64,000 bases of DNA from Sialis fuliginosa (taxonomy: Eukaryota; Arthropoda; Insecta; Megaloptera; Sialidae): positions 14,828,701-14,892,700 of the forward strand of contig OY540816.1 in assembly GCA_961205875.1 (NCBI GenBank), written 5' to 3'. A program made the position numbers and the translations under genes. Under the pieces are notes generated by a model. That model searched no databases, was not told the DNA's origin, and saw only the letters and a program-made list of their open reading frames with translations. Below are positions 49,761-61,230 of the stretch, piece after piece (the first letter of the stretch is position 1; each line of letters begins with the position of its first letter).

Positions 49761-52182
49761 TTTTATTTTGTTGCAGGTAATTACTTACTTCTGTGATCTC
49801 TTTTGATGTCGCTGTAATCGGGTATGTTTGCACACCGTTGTTCTCGTACAATTGTTGATAGTCTTCAGTGGACGCAGGCTCCAAGCCAAAATATTAAATA
49901 ATGACAAATAATACGTTTACATGATTTTCTGTTTTTGTTCAAAAAGCTCTTACTTCAATAATTAAGGAGGTTTGGATCAAAACTACACTTTTCCATATTT
50001 TTTGTTGTTGAAATCAATGCAAAATGGAATGTACCTATTAATTTGTTGTAAAAAAAATTAATAATTTATTATTGAAAAGTATATTAAAAATTTTATTTTG
50101 TTTTTGAGGTTTAAAGTAATTCATTGAAAACAAAATTAAAATTTTATTAAAAATGGTCATTTTCATAAATTAAAAATTTAATAACATGATCAAAATAATT
50201 CCTAAAATTCTGTAAAGCTAACATATCACCCCCTAAAATTGAAAAAGTGGAAACTTGTGGTTTTGATTATAATATAGATATACATATATGTTAATAAATT
50301 GAGTAACATTTTTGCATCTACAATTTAGTTAAACATGATGATAATTCATCTTTTTCTGTTTTTATATGAATCTAATCAATTGCCTTTTAAATAACTCAAT
50401 CGATTTTATGTAGAGCTTCACACTAGACGAGACATGTGCATATGTAACTGGTCCTAGACGAGACCGAAATTCTGTCTTGTGCTAAGCCATAATTTTGATT
50501 AAAAAAAAATGATAAGATGGGAAAATTTTTTAGCAAAGACACGAAACAAAAAACTGTGCTCCCTCCATGGGATCAACGCCTGTGAACATTGCATTTGGTC
50601 AATTATAGTAATCAATATATTCTAGTGGCATATAGTTTTATGTATGTATGTACATACATTATAACATGTACACAAATTTTATTCGTATAATGTACCATAT
50701 TTTTTATGTTTTATGAGATTTGCGCCATGCTTGAATCTTATTTCTTAAACCCAAAAATATACATTAATGAATCCCTATCCAGGATTCCAATTAAGAACAC
50801 AATTATAAATTTATAACTTTTTAGTAGATAAATTATTTCATCTTATTTAAATTAAATTAAAAATTTTATAGGTAGCCTTACTATTTAAGAAAGAACAATA
50901 ACATTAATTCATTTGAATGAACATATTTCTGACATGGTTTTGTTTTATAAATATATAATACTTCAGTTACAAATAATTTCACAAATCTTATATGATTTCG
51001 TAGCGGTGTGTTTTTTATTACATTTTAATGGTTTTTATTTATAATTAATTTCAAATGACAAATTGTAAAATAATGAATTTCTTTTAAAGATTAACCGAAC
51101 GCAGATAAATTTTTTTTCAAATTATTTATGAAATGAATTAGGTATTTATAAAATTGATGGATAGTTAGATATAATTTTTATTTATTGAAACGTTTACAAT
51201 ATGTATTATAATATAAAATCATTTTTAATGGGACGCATTACAGACACGTTAAGGCTTTGGGAGACGCGTAAAACCTTGCGAATTCTTACTTACGTAAGCT
51301 AATCTGTTTTTCTTTTTTCTAATTAATTATTTTAAAATATGTTAATTGAAACCAGGTTCGATTGTTGTAATTACTTTTTCGTATATTAAGTCAAACGAAA
51401 TAATTTAGCAAATTATATGGAATATTATAAATTGACAAAAGTGTTATGGTAATAATGTGCCTCATATATCCATATATGTATATATTATCTACTTTGAGAT
51501 AGATTCGCCTTCTATCGAATATGCTGATTTACAATTAGACAAATATTAGATGTATTTTTTGTATACACATAAAAACAATGCAATTTAATTTCGTTTAAAA
51601 ACAAACCATTTCAGTTATGTATAATTTAGTAATGGTTTTCTTTATTTCCCTTCGTTTGTATTTAGGTTTTTTTTCATGTAGAAATAATTTCTGTTGCATG
51701 AATAATAAAGGATACGGTTGTTATGTATCAAAATTGTATTCAAATATCATATATACGGAGTTTATTTATGTTTAAATTTTTAATAAAAAAAAGTTATTGA
51801 ATAATGAGTAATTGAATATCAGATTTCAGCGTAGGGAATACACATTTTATAATGGTTTTTAATACATGTATTCGAACTAATTGTATTTCAAGAACATATA
51901 TAAATAAATGTTTTGTTTACATTCGCAAAATAAAGATATATACAAATACATATTTGGACTATCAAATGTAAACAAACTCGTCTTATTTGAAACCTTAATT
52001 TAAAATTGTAATTTTTAGATGTAGGTACTTACAAATTAATTTGGATTCCTCCATTTTTCATGTTTTAAAACCGTTTTTTTTAAATCTTGTTTCGAGTTGA
52101 GTGTAAAAAATTTAAAAATAATTGTAATAAAATATTTATCAGCGAAGAATAATAAAATATTTTGTAGTAAAGTTAAGTTGTT
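49761..52182. other. Non-coding, AT-rich
   Basis: No gene. GACGAGAC motifs at 50427 and 50458 belong to the dispersed TCTCGTC pattern. Confidence 0.5.
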
Positions 52183-52493
52183 AATCTTAATATATAAAAA
52201 AAACGTTAGTGCGTATGTATGTATTCTAATCAGGCCTAAACCACTGGACGTATCGAAGCCATATTTACATCATATGTTCGTTTGGTGCTCCGTTAGGTTT
52301 ATCTTCTTTTGGACCCGGTAGGTGGCGCTGGAGTCGAGATTATGAAAATGTGTATTTATGGCCTGATTTTTAAACAAATTATTATTGGGAAGAACAACGT
52401 TTGCTAGGTCAGCTAAAACAATAATTACAACCCTCCATATATGACAGGGGGTGAAATATTAACTCCCGTGCGAAGCCAGGACGGGTCTGTTAG
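52183..52493 (+). mobile_element. Helitron-like non-autonomous element (~310 bp)
   Basis: Starts TCTTAATATATAAAA after an A and ends at a hairpin (cccgtgcgaagccaggacggg split as cccgt / acggg) followed by tctgttag and a T. A 5' TC, a 3' hairpin close to a short terminal motif, and insertion between A and T are Helitron hallmarks. The terminal motif (TTAG rather than CTRR) is slightly off. Confidence 0.55.
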
Positions 52494-53390
52494 TATACGC
52501 ATAGAAGAAATTCAAAGAGATAATATTTAAAGCTCTTTAATTATAACAAAAATAATCATACATACAAAAAATTACTGACTTAATTTTAATTTTTGTAACT
52601 CTTTTGATCCTCCCTTTTACCTCGCGAGGATTCGTAAGCTCTTACTGACCCTCCCCCTTCCCAAAGCCTTATGTAATTAATAAACGCTTTTTTAACTAAA
52701 ATTATTAGCCATACATTCAATACAATATCGATTAAATAAGTCAATATAGTAACGTTTCAATATCAACGATCGAGATAATCTCTTTGAACGTTTAAACATA
52801 ATACATGGCCTGTATTTTTGCTAGCACATACGCCATTTTGCTTTAATTACTATTCATGTCGGTTCCAAGAGTGATTACATAAATACGGTAGAGCTCAGAG
52901 CTGAAACTTGGTGCAAAGGGCCCGCGCGCTTACCAAAGTTACATAACAAATACCAATCCGCCGCGCGCAGCTTTGTACAAGTTTTGACAATTTAATTACT
53001 ATATCCAAGGGCTCGACGCTATGTGTGTTTGTGACGGTGAAAATCTATCCAGATATATGTATAATAAATACGCAATTATTATAAACCAACTGTATAGGTA
53101 TAATGCCCATTTAAGTGGACTTTATTTGTTTTCATTATAAACTTTTTCTGTAATGTTGCAATATAACTTGATGACTATAGTATTTTAACTATTTGTTTTA
53201 TGGTTTCCTTAATGTTAATAGCATAGGTACAGGCGAAAAGTAAGGGTATTGATTTTACAACTTTAAAAAATTGTTTTGTACAAATATTTATAGGAAATTT
53301 ATTAGCATTGTAATATTTCAATAAAAATAATTTTGAAAACTTAATTTTAATAGGTTATTTGACAGTATTCTAAAATGTTGTAAAAAGTAA
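52494..53390. other. Non-coding; dispersed C-rich repeat
   Basis: 52600-52690 matches the pyrimidine-rich repeat near 31195-31280. 52890-52990 is less AT-rich (gcccgcgcgc) with no recognisable frame. Confidence 0.45.
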
Positions 53391-54216
53391 TAAGTAATCA
53401 ATTATTTCAGTGGCAACCAAAGAAACGAATTTATTTTATGTTTAATTATACATTTAGTCGATTGTGTAACCTCCGTCGTTATCTAGGACCTTTTGCCATC
53501 TTGCTGACAGAGTTTTAATCTCCTGTTCATAAAATTCAGTTGGCTTTGATGTAAAATATGATTCTAGGAGAGCTCGCACGTCATCGATATTTCTAAAATT
53601 TTTATTCCTTAGAGAATGTTCCATGGATCGGAATAAATGAAAGTTGGATGGCGCTATGTCGAGAGAATATGGTGGATGTGATAAAACATCCCAGTCCAGC
53701 TTCTTTATTTTTTCTTGAGTTAATCTTGCTGCCATTGTTCATTATTCATCTCTGTAAACCTTCCCGATTTCATGAAGGTGTCTTTGCACTGTTGACCAAG
53801 TAGCCTGAAGAGTGCTATTTCCTGAATACTCAGTTTGGAATCCGTTTCGACCAGTGATTTTAAAGCGTCATTATCAAATTCTATCGATCACTATCGGATA
53901 AGTCAAAATCACCATTGGAAAATTTTCTAAACCAACGCTGGCACTTATTGACTTTCAGTACGTCCCCATACATTGTTGCTACCGTTGCATTAAAACCCGA
54001 TCGAAAATGAAACAGCATGCAATGACGTAAATGTTCTTCTGTTGGTTGATTATCCGCCATTTTGCACCGGTGTAATAAAAAAATTTGTTTTTATTATGAA
54101 TAAAATATCATAACATAATCCATTTGCAGGATATCGAAATAAAACATACTTGTACAAGTTAACATTCTGAATTAATTGGAAGCAAGTTTTCCTAACTAAA
54201 AATAATTGATTACTTA
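53391..54216 (-). mobile_element. Mariner element, internally deleted (826 bp)
   Basis: Both ends start taagtaatcaattatt (16 bp identical) and read inward with further partial similarity. Mariner elements insert at TA, which is present at or inside these ends. On the minus strand the transposase begins at 54060 and ends at 53457. Intact mariners are about 1.3 kb, so around 450-500 bp of the middle are missing. Confidence 0.85.
53454..54060 (-). pseudogene. Mariner transposase remnant
   Basis: The N-terminal part (ATG 54060) reads MADNQPTEEHLRHCMLFHFR, then a WFRKFSNGDFDLSDSD segment ended by a stop near 53882; a shifted frame continues ALKSLVETDSKLSIQEIA, the second DNA-binding half. The C-terminal 93 codons (53735-53454) hold the LSHPPYSLDIAPSNFHLF motif, which carries the last catalytic aspartate of the DD34D triad, and a RWQKVLDNDGGYTID tail. 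The first two catalytic aspartates lie in the deleted middle, so no activity is expected. Confidence 0.88.
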
Positions 54217-54324
54217 TGGGTATCCCTAATATAAGTTACTATAATATACAATCAAGTGTTTTTTACGTGAAATAAGTTAGTCTTCGGATAATAAACCTAA
54301 TTTGAAATTATTTTTAACTTGTTT

Positions 54325-54436
54325 GTCACGTGATTACAAACGCGTGTGGCACATCTGTCAGAAAAAAATTACACGTCAAAATATTCAATCATTATTCGTT
54401 CTTTACTGATGTCTGATGTCACGCATACCACGTGAC
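54325..54436. repeat. Short CACGTG-ended inverted repeat (112 bp)
   Basis: gtcacgtg at the left and cacgtgac at the right bracket a less AT-rich segment. It may be a tiny MITE or two E-box-like sites; undecided. Confidence 0.35.
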
Positions 54437-56039
54437 TTTGAATGAGCTTTATGGCGGGAAAATTTTCATTTGAATAGAAAAAGATTATTTTTAGCGTTTA
54501 AAAAAAACTATATCACAAACGACTATGGTACCTATATTAAAAAAATATTATGTTTCTAAAGTTAACTGAAATTAGACGAAAAAAATTACCTTCGGGATTA
54601 AAAAGGTTTTTCATCTCTGAAAAGTATGTTATAATTCGTTCATGTAAAGATTCATAACGCGAAATATGTTTGAAAACTCAATAATAATTTTTAATATAAT
54701 ACACACCCACACATACAAATAACAAAAGAAAATAAAACAAAAAGATGGAGATTTTTGTTTCTTTGAAGAATTATGACATATCCTCAGGAAATTGAAAATC
54801 GGAATCTTTTAACATAAAACAAAATCAAGTACATACATGTCAATACTCAAATTATGAAATGCAAAAGAGCTAAAACTCAATAAATTTAAAAACAACTTTT
54901 ATTAAAAAATATTTTTTAATTTCCGCCTCACGCCACTGACTTATATATTTACATATCACTTCTAACGCAGCAGCAACAACGTTATTTTTTGTGATAACAT
55001 AAAAAGCGACTTTTTGTGTGAATGTTATAATAAAAATAAGGGTATTCGTGGGCAAAAAATTTATTTGTTTAGGAGAGATTTTTGCAAATGGAATCGCGGT
55101 GGCCGGTGTCTTTTGATACCAGACGACAGGACGCGCGCGTGTTTGGGTAAAATTGGAAGGGGGAAATATTTAAATATATATCTGGATTGAACAAAACATG
55201 GCCCACGAACAATAATATTGGAATAAAGAGTTGATCTTCCCGGAAAAATAGATCTACGTAGACCATATTAGATTTTCTTAGATCTATTTTTTTTCTTCAA
55301 AATTTAGATTATGCCGATTACCATAGAAGTCAATGTATGTATCCTCGAATTACGGCTATTCAACTTACGTCACTTTCAATATCCGTAATAAACCCGGGCT
55401 TAAAACACCTGTAGTTGATGCTTACACCCGACACAACTAATCAGGTTTAGTTATGTAATTCCTCTTGATCTGCAGGCATAGCATAACTAAACCGGAATAG
55501 AGGCAAAATAATGACAAGTGTGAACTGCATAGACATAGTTATATCTATTTAGCCAACCCCCCAAAAAAATATATCTACGGAGTATAGGGATTTCATCGTA
55601 ATGTACTTCACATTAACGTTTGAAAAAGCGTCGTCAGTTAAAACATAGTTAAAAACACGAAACGAAGAGTTGGAAAACAAAAAAAAGTGTGATTCGTAGG
55701 ACGTAAAGGAGACGAAGTATTTTTGGGATTTCTTGTTGGTACGCTATAGAACTTATAGCGTACTTCAATTCGGAATTATAATTCCAGCTAGCGTTACTTA
55801 TTCTCGTATGTGTAAAACGGTTTAACTACATCGGTTACAGTAAAATTGGAATAACAGCGCTGTGTAAACGTACTCAATGATTGCGTATCTATTATATATG
55901 AAAAAAGTTAACTCAAAATTTGGAAAAATTGATAAGAGTAGAAAAACATTTTTTATAAAAAAAATTCAATGCTGAATTTGAACAATTTTGAGGAGAATTT
56001 TACTTATTTAATAAATTAATACAATTAGTAGATATATTA
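54437..56039. other. Non-coding
   Basis: 55080-55560 is somewhat less AT-rich but no frame is recognisable. The minus-strand frames at 54870-55055 and 55069-55266 have no family resemblance. Confidence 0.45.
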
Positions 56040-56516
56040 GGGTTTTTATTATTATTTTTTCGGTCCCGCAGGCCTATGTTTTAGACTCATAGATCAAACC
56101 TGTGGACGGCGCAAACCAAGTCTTTTTTCCATTTGATTAACATGGGAAAAATTTCTTTTTTACTTACGCGTGAATATCTCGTTGAAAAATTTTTTTTTTG
56201 AAAATTTCTCAAGGGAATGTTTTGTAGAGAATTAAGAGCTCAATTCGTAAATCCAATAAATTTTAAGAAATGTTTGTTTAAAAATTATCATAAAAATTAG
56301 ATTTTACTTTTTATGATAATGTTTAAACGAGCATATCTTTAAAAATATTCGATCTATGAATTGAGCACTTGGGATCTTTTTTGTAAGAAATTTAACTCTC
56401 TATGATATGCCGCTGTAAGAAATTATTATTATGAGTCTGAAATTTTGGGACAATTAACTTTTGATCCAAAGCTAAAACATAGGCCTGCGGGACCGAAAAA
56501 ATAAAAAAAAACACCC
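56040..56516. mobile_element. TIR element (477 bp)
   Basis: Both arms contain cggtcccgcaggcctatgtt (right arm as complement) after an AT-rich outer segment; TA flanks both ends (56038-56039 and 56517-56518). The inner region carries ttttgtagagaattaa-like text also seen in the 11701 and 43600 repeats. Non-coding. Confidence 0.85.
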
Positions 56517-56598
56517 TAAGATATATTCATTAAAAATTGGTGTGGTTGTCATAAACGTCACAAGTTCCGGTTGCGCTACTGGACGCATACCAAATTAG

Positions 56599-56817
56599 CT
56601 ATATGAGCCATTCGGAGATCATATCGACATGAAAGGACAAAACGGGGAATTCTACTACAGAAGGTCCTGCCGGTCGAATTGCGTAAACAGATCTGATTAC
56701 ATAACTGTTTGTCGACGACGACGATCTAGACAACGCGCGTCGCGTTAACTTGTTACGTAACAACGATGGAAAAGAATTAAGATGGCCGTGTTTTGCTGTA
56801 GATTGGATGAGATTGTA
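56599..56817 (-). other. Unrecognised open frame in a less AT-rich island
   Basis: A 72-codon stretch without an early ATG runs on the minus strand, and the + strand is open for about 49 codons over much of the same DNA. The stretch is rich in CGA/TCG codons and unlike the AT-rich surroundings. It could be an exon, a repeat fragment (for example part of an LTR) or chance. No family recognised. Confidence 0.25.
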
Positions 56818-56829
56818 TCAGATGATGGT

Positions 56830-57334
56830 TCACGGTTATCTCTAAACAGGTTCAAACTGAGGTTGTTATTTGTAAATGTTTTGCTGATAACATTTCTTTA
56901 ATTATTTTTGTTGTTTGATTTTTTTTTATAAAAAATATCTCTCTATCTGATATCTATTGTTTTCTTTATATTTAATTCTGATGTTAGTTCCCTGAGGCTT
57001 CCTTTGCGTTTTTTTTTTCATTTTTATATATTTTTATTATAAAATATCAATTATAAATTTTACTTAATACCTGTTCTAATTCAATTATCGAATAGCCGAA
57101 ACGAATTTTAAGGTTTTGGGTTCTTGAACAGTAAAAATACCATCAAATTCGGTAGAGTAGTTTCCGTGTTTTAAATCGATATTTTTCTTACACAATATCA
57201 ATTGTAAATTTTTCTTCGTACGGATCTGTTCTAATGAAATTATTATTATATAGCCTTAACTAAACCTATAGTCTTAGACTTACGAACAGTTGTTAAATAT
57301 CTCATCAAAATCGGTTAAGCAGTTTTCTTGTAAT
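56830..57334. other. Non-coding, repeat-like tail
   Basis: AT-rich. 57260-57330 (catcaaaatcggttaagcag) resembles the 3' portion of common insect repeats. Confidence 0.4.
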
Positions 57335-57640
57335 TGATAAAGTAAAACCAGTAATGCGCACGCAGTGATGGACACTTGCTAATTATTACAAAATGATAAG
57401 TACTACGACACAAAATATATAAAAGAAAGAATCGTCAAATTTGAAACAATGTAAAGCAGTTGCTATGATAATATAATAATTAATAAATAAATTATACTAA
57501 TAATTAGTTTAAATGTCCACCATTTTGACACCTATTGGCCGATTGGTAGTTATAAAATATCAACAAATATTTCTAATTCAGTACATTTAATTAAAAAATA
57601 CCCATTTCTGGAGTCATATCCAAGACTGGTGCCAGTACCT
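57335..57640 (+). mobile_element. AGGTACTGG family, truncated copy 3
   Basis: Begins within the interior (gataaagtaaaaccagtaat) and ends in actggtgccagtacct followed by TA. It is collinear with the right half of the 16486-17054 copy; the left terminus is lost, and there is a deletion near 57545. Confidence 0.85.
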
Positions 57641-59500
57641 TATATTATCATTAATTTTTCGTTCTTTAGGAAGGAGTGGGGGTCCAAAATATCATGAGGA
57701 TGTGTGAGAAGGGGAAGGGTTAAATATGCCTGGATTTTGTGTGACGTATTTTATGACTGGACCCATACTAAACATCAATGAAATAATATATTATGATAGA
57801 AAATAATTAGAGGAAATCGTAATTACAGTGAACAATTAACAAAATTATTTGCTTCTGTGTATGTGAATGTGTGTATGCCAGTCGAGAGTGTAAAACGTAC
57901 CCTACGGTTAATTTTAATGTTTGGAAATTACATTACATACTGAAATTGTTTATCTAAAAACACTAATCGTTTTTGTAGTTTGTTTTAACTAAATTTCGTT
58001 AAATAAATAGTGAATTTAAAAATACAGTGTGTTTTCTACCAATAAAACAGACAGTGGTTATAAATCGCGAGCTTGTTTTATGAAATTATGAAAGTTCTAA
58101 CAAGAAAAAACAACTGTCCGTATTTTGTCAAAATTAATAAATAAAACATTTTTGTTATATACATATACAGCGTGTCCCAGGTTAGAGGTGTAATAAAAAA
58201 AAAATCGATTTTCGAAATGACATTTGGAAATCGAGTCCTGATGTGAAATTAAGATATGCCAATAATCAGTCCATTGGGTCCTCTACAGGTTGTTTTATAA
58301 GCAAAGTTATAAAAATAAGCAAGAACCTATATTTTTCAAAATATGAAAAAAAAATTCACTAAGAAAGTTTGTTTAGAATACAATTTTGTAACCCCATATC
58401 GAATTTCAGAGCATTAAAAAAATTAGCACTTTCAATAAATTAAGTAGATATTTTGAAGTAAAAAGTAGGATATAAAATATACACATTATTTAAATTGTTT
58501 TTTGAAATTGATTTAGAGATCCTCATTGAAACTTTTATGTATTCTTTATTAATTAATATAACCTTGTTTAAATTATGGATTAAAAATATGAAAATACCAT
58601 TAGTTTTACGATATTCTTATAACTAAAACAAATATAAATCCATTCTGATTTTATCGTATCAAAAAATCTATTTTACTTTAATTCTAATTCCGGACATCAT
58701 CTGAACTATTAAACCTTTGTCAATCTAAAATCGGTCATTCGAAATAACATCGTGCATCCCAGATTTAATTGATACCTAAAGCGAAACAAGTGAGAAGAGA
58801 ATATAAAAAACCAGTGAATATAAAAGAGATGTCGGATTTTTGCCTTCCTTTCCGCTGTATGCGTTCTAATTTAAGTTCATTTTTTATTAATAAGGTGGAT
58901 ACTATTTCTATGCTTGTGCGTCAATACGTTGAGGCCAGCCGAGGTGAAGCTGTGTGGCTTTTACGTAAATTTTACTTTTAGCGAAAAAACCTGAAATCGG
59001 TGGTGTTCAATCTATGTAATAGGCTCATTTATCTTATTTATTACAAAATATACTGTCGATTTGAGTATGAAATACCGATATAAAAATGGAAAACGTGTTG
59101 AGGATTTTATTTCAATGTTCCGAAGGAAATGGAGGTATTGTAATACCGTCGAAAAATTGTGTCCGAGATAAAAGCAAATTCTGATTGTACTACCTTCAAA
59201 ACGTAAAGAAAAGTTAATTTCCGCATGGCGGCTGTACGAATGTCTGTGTGTTTGGATGTAGAATTTTCTTTCTGTACTGTAAAAATGCACCGATTTGAAT
59301 TATTTTTGGGGAAAATGTTTGTCTTTTGCTTTTTGGTGCTAATCGGATTAGGGGTTTTGGAAATATTCGAAATTTTGTATCTTTTATCTAAAAAGTGAAC
59401 GTTGCGAGTATTATCTCACTAATTTTGATAAGACTTGGTACATTTGTAGTTCAATTGAACCTTATTTGTACGTGCCTAAAAAGCTACCAAAGAGTTTAGT
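57641..59500. other. Non-coding
   Basis: An agcgtgtcccaggtt string near 58170 and catcccagatttaat near 58757 are possible repeat edges but not a clear pair. No gene. Confidence 0.45.
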
Positions 59501-59509
59501 AGTTACCTT

Positions 59510-59790
59510 TTCACGGCTAAACCGCAGAACCGATCTTGATGAAATTTGGCAGAGAGATAGTTTGCATCTTGAGGAAGTACATCGGCTATTTTGCATCCCG
59601 AAAAATTATTAAAAAAAAAATGGATGTGTGACATTTGTATGCGCGATCTGTTTTATCGTTTATCATAACATAAGTCTGTATTACATAGCCTTCTTCTTCA
59701 TGAGTTTTATGTCAAGTGGAATTTCTCCTTTTCTGACAGCTTCTACTTAACCTAAATTCCACGCGAACGAAGTCGCGGGAAATAACTAGT
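59510..59790 (+). mobile_element. Helitron-like 3' portion
   Basis: Ends with a hairpin (cgcgaacgaagtcgcg) followed by ggaaataactagt, matching the hairpin-plus-CTAGT terminus of Helitrons. The upstream accgatcttgatgaaatttg text is typical of such insect repeats. The 5' end is not located and no Rep/helicase is present. Confidence 0.55.
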
Positions 59791-60289
59791 CTATAAACAA
59801 TATTATATGTATATGTATTTCCTTCCTTAACACCTGGTGTTGTAAAGAATTTGATTGAGATCAAAACTAAAATCTTTCTACCAGATATCCCCTGTGCAAC
59901 TGACAGCTATGTTATCTTGTCTTTGGATTTTAGCAATTTAATTTCTACACAGACCAAATCCAGGAACACTATAAAAGAAGTTTGGTCGAGAGAAAATTCT
60001 ACACAATACCGGGGATTATATTTTATTATATTTATTACTATACGGTTTAACATTATTATTACAAAATGAACTAATTGTTGATAACATCATACATTATACA
60101 TATCATGTCTCACAATAAATTTATTTAATATCTGACAAAATCCACAATTAAACTATGACAAATTTAGGTTGAAATTATCCCGCTCTACATCATCGGAATT
60201 CTTCAAATGATTCTCGGTCACATACCCTCAGTAACGTATCTTAATTTGCAAACTACTTTCGTACATACAAAACCTGATGACGTTCCCGT
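59791..60289. other. Non-coding; possible diverged TGCCCGG-family relative
   Basis: cacctggtgttgtaaagaat at 59830 and cacaataccgggga at 60003 weakly resemble the TGCCCGG MITE ends. Too diverged to call. Confidence 0.35.
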
Positions 60290-60620
60290 ACATACGAGCA
60301 CATAGCATTCATACTTGTGTGTTCCAGACCTTCCGGCGTACGTAATGCGATGTGGCATTAACTCCAAACTAGATAGAATAGATGGTGGAGGGGGGGTATG
60401 CAGAAAGGGAGCCGTGTACCCATCAGACGTGTATCATTTTCCGTTTTCTCGACCTTCAAAAGCCAGACCGGCGCGCGGTGTCACTCGCATCGAACGGAAA
60501 ATTACATACTGTCGCATACCAGGATAACTACCCCCTCCTCCTGGTCCCATTCTTCCCGCCTCATCCCTGTTTTTGCGTTCGCTATTCAACTGAAACGGCT
60601 AGGGTTGACAACTTTTTCAA
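60290..60620. other. Less AT-rich island with open frames on both strands
   Basis: Overlapping + frames (60315-60654) and a minus-strand frame containing GPGGGGSYPGMRQYV are present over GC-richer DNA. None is recognised; an unidentified exon, a UTR or a repeat are all possible. Confidence 0.25.
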
Positions 60621-60969
60621 TGTGAAACTTATAATAGAGTTAAGCTTATATTAAAGTAACTCTCTAATGAAGCTTAACTACACAGGGAATCCTTATGGTT
60701 TAAGCATTGCATTTACACTGCCGTTTAAAAGTTTCCGGGCACTTATTAACACTAGATATACCAAAAAATGATGTATATCTATCTGACCGGTTGGTTATTT
60801 AGCTGAAAAATATATTAATTTAATTAATTAATGCAAAGGATAGGAACAAAAGAGCTCCAAGGAAACAAGAAATTATATTTTTCACTTAAATTTTTATACA
60901 CGAAATGTTAAATAGTAATAGCAATTTAAATTTTAACTTTCCTTAGCGCAAATTTTTAAACCGCTCATT

Positions 60970-61230
60970 TTGATAGAAAAATGAATGCTCTACAAAAAAT
61001 ATTCTATACAATTTTCACGTAACATGTGTCGTTAATGATTTTGATGATTTTAAAATGCAACTAACCTCAAGCCAGACCTAACCATCCAATATTTTATTAA
61101 TATCGGTTCAATGGTTTACACACTGACATACAGACAGACAGACAGACACGGAACGAAAAGTGTTTATCTTGACCTGAAACGGAAAGATCAAGTTAAAATT
61201 TTGATATGGCGAGGAAACAAAAATTAAACA
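60970..61230 (-). repeat. Dispersed repeat, copy 2 (partner at 43600-44040)
   Basis: Reverse-complement match including the acagacagacagacagac run and gatatggcgaggaaac. Confidence 0.7.
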
